Positions 6,504 to 9,229 of a stretch of 9,229 nt of DNA are shown here, piece after piece. The position numbers were made by a program, and so were the translations under genes. The notes under the pieces were generated by a model that searched no databases, was not told where the DNA came from, and worked only from the letters and a program-made list of their open reading frames with translations. Location of the stretch: contig JALWQC010000037.1 of assembly GCA_027080755.1 (NCBI GenBank), positions 1 to 9,229 on the forward strand, in the 5' to 3' direction. The first letter of the stretch is position 1. Every line of letters begins with the position of its first letter. The stretch comes from Paracoccaceae bacterium. GTDB taxonomy: Bacteria; Pseudomonadota; Alphaproteobacteria; Rhodobacterales; Rhodobacteraceae.

Positions 6504-6547
6504 ATTGATCTATGGAACGTATTCCTATATATTCATATGTTGAACAT
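6504..6547. promoter_or_regulatory. Candidate tandem SoxR operator in the soxS-soxV divergent region
   Basis: Two related dyads lie 27 bases apart: ATTGATCTATGGAACGT (6504-6520) and ATTCATATGTTGAACAT (6531-6547). They agree at 12 of 17 positions. The second shares ATTCATAT with the exact dyads at soxX and soxC, but its spacer is 7 and not 8 bases and it ends GAAC in place of GAAT. The pair brackets the soxS promoter, so binding would repress it and perhaps soxV. Paracoccus SoxR is reported to bind the soxS-soxV intergenic region. Confidence 0.45.
6505..6533 (+). promoter_or_regulatory. soxSRT promoter
   Basis: TTGATC (6505-6510) and TATATT (6528-6533) are spaced 17 bases apart and match the -35 and -10 consensus at 4 and 5 of 6 positions. 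Transcription would begin near 6540, giving a leader of about 26 bases before soxS. This start lies within a candidate SoxR site, so SoxR would control its own operon. Confidence 0.6.
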
Positions 6548-6566
6548 GGCAACAAAAAGGGCGGCT

Positions 6567-6944
6567 ATGAAAATTCTCAAGACAATGATTTTGCTGGTAA
6601 CTCTGGCCTACGCAGGGATTGCCAGTGCCGAGGTGCGCCTGATGATGGTGGAATCCGACAGCTGCCCGTGGTGTGCGCGCTGGCATAAACAGATCGGGCC
6701 GGCCTATCCCAATTCCTCCGAAGGCAAGATCGCGCCGCTGCTGCCCCAGGACATCCACGACCCTATGCCCGAAGGCGTGGAACTGGTGTCCGAACCGCAG
6801 TTTACCCCCACGTTTATCTTGCTTGTCGATGGAAAAGAGGTAAACAGGCTGGAGGGGTATCCGGGGCCGGATTTTTTCTGGGGCCTGCTGGATAAAATGC
6901 TTGCAGAACTGCCTGCTGATGCGGATCAGACAGACGGTTCCTGA
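6567..6944 (+). CDS. soxS: SoxS, periplasmic thioredoxin
   Basis: SoxS is a periplasmic thiol-disulfide reductant that, in Paracoccus, reactivates the SoxY thiol and is needed for full sox activity. The protein has 125 residues. Residues 1-21 form a signal peptide (MKILK start, hydrophobic core, IASA end). The redox motif C33-PWC-36 follows, and the cis-proline motif is T80-P81 in QFTPTFIL. An in-frame ATG at 6537 was rejected: it would add 10 residues ahead of the signal peptide and lies upstream of the predicted transcription start, whereas 6567 has AGGGCGG just before it. It is first in the rightward operon, 16 bases before soxR. With soxW absent, it is probably the direct acceptor of electrons from SoxV. 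Confidence 0.92.
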   Translation: MKILKTMILLVTLAYAGIASAEVRLMMVESDSCPWCARWHKQIGPAYPNSSEGKIAPLLPQDIHDPMPEGVELVSEPQFTPTFILLVDGKEVNRLEGYPGPDFFWGLLDKMLAELPADADQTDGS

Positions 6945-6960
6945 ATTGATAGGAGGGCGG

Positions 6961-7335
6961 ATGTCACTACCAACCATCTCACCCGAAATGACGGACGAGG
7001 CGATCGAGGAAGTCCTGTCCAAGGCCAAATCGGCTACCGATTTCATGAAGGCTCTGGCCCACGAGGGGCGCCTGATGATCCTGTGCCATCTGGTTTCGGG
7101 GGAAAAATCCGTGACCGAGCTGGAGGAGCTGTTATCCTCGCGCCAGGCCGCCGTCAGCCAGCAACTGGCCCGCTTGCGGCTGGAGGGGCTGGTGAATTCG
7201 CGCCGCGACGGGAAAACCATCTATTATTCGCTGGGCGACCGCAAGGCGACCCAGATGATCGAACTGGTCTACGACATGTTCTGCGCCTTTGACCCCGAGG
7301 GTAATCCCGAAGGCATCAAGGACCCCGAAGCCTGA
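6961..7335 (+). CDS. soxR: SoxR, ArsR-family sulfur-responsive repressor
   Basis: SoxR is a cytoplasmic winged-helix dimer that represses sox genes until a sulfur signal is present. It is unrelated to the MerR-family redox regulator of the same name. The protein has 124 residues with the ArsR core: ALAHEGRLMILCHL (31-44), recognition-helix segment SSRQAAVSQQLARLR (59-73) and wing RRDGKTIYYSL (81-91). Cys42 and Cys108 occupy the positions of the two switch cysteines of SqrR (Cys41 and Cys107) and BigR, which form a polysulfide bridge with persulfides. The sensing mechanism is inferred from that family. The start has AGGAGG directly upstream. The stop overlaps the soxT start (TGATG), a sign of translational coupling. 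Confidence 0.93.
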   Translation: MSLPTISPEMTDEAIEEVLSKAKSATDFMKALAHEGRLMILCHLVSGEKSVTELEELLSSRQAAVSQQLARLRLEGLVNSRRDGKTIYYSLGDRKATQMIELVYDMFCAFDPEGNPEGIKDPEA

Positions 7336-8390
7336 TGGATTTTCTGGCCGACAACCAGCTGGCGGCCCTGGTCGGGCTGATTGGCGGGCTGGGGCTGGGG
7401 CTTGCCTCGGCAATCGGGCGGTTTTGCACGCTCGGGGCGATAGAGGACACGCTTTACGGCCGCGACAAACGCCGCCTGCGCATGTGGGGGCTGGCGATTG
7501 CCACGGCGATTACAGGGGTGTTCCTGCTGAATGCGCTCGGGGTGGTGGAATATGCCGGATCCCGGTTTTTTATCTACAAGTTCAATATCATAGCCACCAT
7601 TACCGGCGGGCTGATGTTCGGGTTCGGCATGGCGCTGGCGGGTAACTGCGGCTATGGTGCGCTGGCGCGGATGGCCGGCGGGGACATGCGCAGTTTTATC
7701 GTGGCGACGGTGATGGGGATCTCGGCCTATATGATGATCGGGGGGCCGACGGCTGCCCTGCGCGAGATCCTGTTCCCGACCCGTTTTGCCGACCCCGACG
7801 CCACGCCGCAGGGCATTGCCGACATGCTGGGGGCCACGCTGGGGGTTCCGGCGCTGGTTCCGGCCTTGCTGGTGGCGGGGGGGCTGATGCTCTGGGCGTT
7901 CTGGGATCCGGCCTTTCGCCGCTCGCGCACGCATGTTGTCTGGTCTGTCGTTGTCGGCCTGTCCATCGTGTCTGGCTGGTGGGGGACGACCTATATCGCG
8001 CAAAACGGCTTTGGCGGGGTAGAGGTGGAATCGCACAGCTTTTCCGCGCCTCTGGGCGAAACCCTGATCTATCTGATGACCTGGACGGGGGCGAGCATGA
8101 ATTTCGGCACCGGTTCCGTTGTCGGGGTGCTTGTCGGCTCGGCCGTCGGGACGATGATCAAGGGGCGCTTCCGCTGGGAGGCCTGCGATGACGCGCGCGA
8201 GATGGGGCGTTCTGTTTTCGGGGCGTTCCTGATGGGAACGGGCGGGGTTCTGGCCATCGGCTGTTCGGTCGGGCAGGGGCTGACGGCCTTTTCCGCGCTA
8301 AGCTACAGCGCCCCGATTGCCCTGGGCGCGATTGTGATCGGTGCGGCGGCGGGGCTGAAATACCTGATCCACGGTTTCCAGCGCGTGTGA
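7335..8390 (+). CDS. soxT: SoxT, YeeE/YedE-family sulfur-compound transporter
   Basis: This is an inner-membrane protein of the YeeE/YedE (DUF395) family, whose studied member TsuA imports thiosulfate through conserved cysteines. The protein has 351 residues, with roughly nine or ten hydrophobic segments in two similar halves. The cysteines in family motifs are C31 (AIGRFCTLGA), C105 (ALAGNCGYG) and C310 (AIGCSVGQG), matching the three-cysteine relay of TsuA. The gene begins at the ATG of a TGATG overlap with soxR. In Paracoccus soxT lies next to soxR as well. Its cargo is not settled by sequence: thiosulfate, sulfide or another sulfane compound entering the cytoplasm, where SoxR could sense it, is plausible. 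A likely terminator follows 17 bases downstream. Confidence 0.88.
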   Translation: MDFLADNQLAALVGLIGGLGLGLASAIGRFCTLGAIEDTLYGRDKRRLRMWGLAIATAITGVFLLNALGVVEYAGSRFFIYKFNIIATITGGLMFGFGMALAGNCGYGALARMAGGDMRSFIVATVMGISAYMMIGGPTAALREILFPTRFADPDATPQGIADMLGATLGVPALVPALLVAGGLMLWAFWDPAFRRSRTHVVWSVVVGLSIVSGWWGTTYIAQNGFGGVEVESHSFSAPLGETLIYLMTWTGASMNFGTGSVVGVLVGSAVGTMIKGRFRWEACDDAREMGRSVFGAFLMGTGGVLAIGCSVGQGLTAFSALSYSAPIALGAIVIGAAAGLKYLIHGFQRV

Positions 8391-8407
8391 TTTTCGCGGT
8401 TCCCGGC

Positions 8408-8438
8408 GGGATTTTCCGAAAATTTCCGGTGTTTTTTT
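8408..8438 (+). terminator. Probable rho-independent terminator of soxSRT
   Basis: GGGATTTT (8408-8415) and AAAATTTC (8419-8426) can pair over 8 bases, including two G-U wobbles, around a CCG loop. Four bases plus G separate the stem from a run of seven T (8432-8438). The stem is weak, but the hairpin plus T-run starts 17 bases after the soxT stop, as expected for an operon end. Confidence 0.45.
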
Positions 8439-8468
8439 GTGGTTGTGCGATTTTCTGGCAACTGTTCC

Positions 8469-8484
8469 ACTAAACCGGTTTAGT
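8469..8484. promoter_or_regulatory. Perfect 16-base palindrome, possible operator
   Basis: ACTAAACCGGTTTAGT is a perfect 16-base palindrome with a central CG step, the architecture typical of LacI-family operators. No LacI-family regulator is encoded in the window. It lies inside the larger inverted repeat but is not centred in it. It is about 225 bases upstream of pntA, so which gene it serves is unclear. Confidence 0.4.
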
Positions 8485-8707
8485 AGTTGTGAATCCGGTA
8501 AAAATTCAGGCAAAACAACCCCTTAACAAGTTGCCAGAAAATGGAAATCCCGCCCGCCTCCCCGCCGGCATTCCACTGTTTCGCCAGACTGCGACCATAT
8601 TAGTCAGGTATTCGCGGTTTTTTCGCCTCAGACACTTTGAATTATTCTAATATGCCGCTAGATATAGCTGGAACCCCTTCCTCCAACAGGACTAAGGAAC
8701 AAGAATT

Positions 8708-9229
8708 ATGAAAATTGGTGCGCCAAAAGAAATTTACCCCGGCGAAGCCCGGGTGGCGATGACACCGCAATCGGCCCTTGCGTTGCAAAAACTGGGCTAT
8801 GAGTGTGTCATCCAGAGCGGGGCGGGCGAAGCGGCCCGTTTCTCGGATCAGGATTATAAGGACGCGGGCGTAGAGGTGGTCAAAACCGCCGCCGCGCTGT
8901 GGAAGGCCGTTGACATCGTCGTCAAGGTCCGCGCCCCCGAAGAGGTAGAGGTAAAGCGCTTCCGCAAGGGGCAGATACTGATTTCCTTCATCTGGCCGGC
9001 CCAGAACGAGGATCTGCTGAAAAAGCTGAAAACCAAAGGTGTGAACACGATCGCCATGGATATGGTGCCGCGGATCTCGCGGGCGCAGAAAATGGATGCG
9101 CTGTCCTCGATGGCCAATATCGCCGGCTATCGCGCCGTGATCGAGGCGGCGGACAACTTCGGGCGCTTTTTCACCGGCCAGATCACCGCTGCGGGCAAGG
9201 TTCCGCCGGCGATATTGGCCATCGAGGAC
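8708..9229 (+). CDS. pntA: PntA, NAD(P) transhydrogenase alpha subunit (5' part; last six codons suspect)
   Basis: PntA is the NAD(H)-binding part of the proton-translocating transhydrogenase of the inner membrane, which uses the proton gradient to make NADPH from NADH. The window holds 174 codons from the ATG at 8708, preceded by AAGGAA at about 9 bases. It aligns well with E. coli PntA as I recall it: KIGAPKE start, VRAPEEVEV, ISFIWPAQNEDLL, AMDMVPRISRAQ, DALSSMANIAGYRA and FGRFFTGQITAAGKVPPA. After VPPA the family continues KVLVIGAG, the start of the NAD-binding Rossmann motif, but here it reads ILAIED. That stretch is the exact reverse complement of upstream pntA bases, so codons 169-174 are probably an artefact or a rearrangement. 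It is unrelated to sulfur oxidation and probably starts the next transcription unit. Confidence 0.93.
   Translation, partial: MKIGAPKEIYPGEARVAMTPQSALALQKLGYECVIQSGAGEAARFSDQDYKDAGVEVVKTAAALWKAVDIVVKVRAPEEVEVKRFRKGQILISFIWPAQNEDLLKKLKTKGVNTIAMDMVPRISRAQKMDALSSMANIAGYRAVIEAADNFGRFFTGQITAAGKVPPAILAIED
9103..9127. repeat. Left arm of a 25-base inverted repeat within pntA
   Basis: These bases encode the conserved PntA segment around LSSMANIAG and fit the family, so this arm is the original copy. Its exact reverse complement ends the window at 9205-9229. Confidence 0.9.
9205..9229. repeat. Right arm of the inverted repeat, probable fold-back junction at the window end
   Basis: The last 25 bases are a perfect reverse complement of 9103-9127, 77 bases between the arms. 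The repeat reaches the final base, so it may continue beyond the window. It replaces the expected PntA sequence after VPPA. The bases GCCGGCG would be shared by normal pntA and the inverted copy, a microhomology typical of template-switch or amplification chimeras. Confidence 0.85.

Larger units (their letters stand above)
8405..8554. repeat. Nested inverted repeats downstream of soxT
   Basis: Inner arms ATTTTCTGGCAACT (8450-8463) and AGTTGCCAGAAAAT (8529-8542) are perfect 14-base complements separated by 65 bases. Outer arms GGCGGGATTTTCC (8405-8417) and GGAAATCCCGCC (8543-8554) match except for one extra T. On the left, 32 bases including the terminator T-run separate outer and inner arms; on the right they abut. 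No transposase, target duplication or reading frame is present. A decayed small mobile element, a structured RNA or paired operator sites are all possible. Confidence 0.55.
8391..8707. other. soxT-pntA intergenic region (317 bases)
   Basis: No supportable gene lies here; open frames that enter it are antisense to soxT. From left to right it holds a probable soxT terminator, a nested inverted-repeat structure with a central-type CCGG palindrome, about 80 bases with nothing recognisable, and the pntA leader. A weak pntA promoter may use TTGAAT (8637-8642) with GATATA (8661-8666) at 18 bases. The pntA ribosome site AAGGAA lies about 9 bases before its ATG. Confidence 0.5.

Noticed and set aside
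6537..6566. Upstream start for SoxS giving MLNMATKRAA
   Set aside because: It adds a tail before the signal peptide, has no ribosome site and lies at or before the predicted transcription start.
6525..7220. 231-codon leftward frame across soxS and soxR
   Set aside because: It crosses two well-supported genes and the promoter region, with no start signal or family match.
7269..8036. 255-codon leftward frame antisense to soxT
   Set aside because: It is rich in Arg, Pro, Gln and His without hydrophobic or motif structure, whereas soxT on the other strand is a clear membrane protein.
8298..8513. 71-codon leftward frame over the soxT end and the inverted repeats
   Set aside because: Low-complexity basic translation, no ribosome site, and the region is explained by soxT and dyad symmetry.

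Overview
The window carries a nearly complete sox (sulfur oxidation) locus of the Kelly-Friedrich type. The protein sequences and gene order resemble alphaproteobacteria of the Rhodobacteraceae, such as Paracoccus, Rhodovulum and the Roseobacter relatives. Evidence for this includes the high-GC coding sequence, Tat leaders on SoxY, SoxB and SoxC, a Rhodovulum-like diheme SoxA, an ArsR-type SoxR and a soxT gene. No mobile element, tRNA, rRNA or CRISPR array was seen.

Layout: seven structural genes run leftward from 5537 to the left edge: soxX-soxY-soxZ-soxA-soxB-soxC-soxD, with soxD cut by the window after 54 codons. soxV (CcdA-type membrane thiol transporter) lies upstream on the same strand. 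Across a short AT-rich control region, soxS (thioredoxin), soxR (repressor) and soxT (YeeE/YedE transporter) run rightward as one tight operon. A 317-bp intergenic region rich in dyad symmetry follows, and then the 5' part of pntA (transhydrogenase alpha subunit), which is cut by the right edge.

How the genes work together: SoxYZ carries the sulfur substrate on the C-terminal Cys of SoxY. SoxXA attaches thiosulfate to it oxidatively, SoxB hydrolyses off sulfate, and SoxCD oxidises the remaining sulfane sulfur. SoxV passes electrons from the cytoplasm to periplasmic SoxS, which keeps the SoxY thiol active. SoxT probably imports a sulfur compound. SoxR, with Cys42 and Cys108 at the positions of the SqrR/BigR dithiol switch, probably represses the locus until persulfides appear. 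ATTC-N8-GAAT dyads lie upstream of soxX and of soxC, and a looser pair lies in the soxS/soxV gap. Hairpins in the soxA-soxB and soxB-soxC gaps suggest the long leftward operon is divided into transcript segments.

Main points for a second look: (1) the SoxA Cys that ligates heme 1 in Rhodovulum SoxA is Ser140 here, although the CxxCH is intact; (2) a candidate third SoxR operator sits in front of soxCD; (3) an FNR-type box lies in the soxX leader; (4) soxW is absent; (5) a nested inverted-repeat structure lies between soxT and pntA; (6) the last 25 bases of the window are an exact reverse complement of a segment 78 bases upstream and break the conserved PntA sequence, which looks like a fold-back assembly chimera. 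Apart from these the locus is a recognisable known system, and I see no evidence of a wholly new one.
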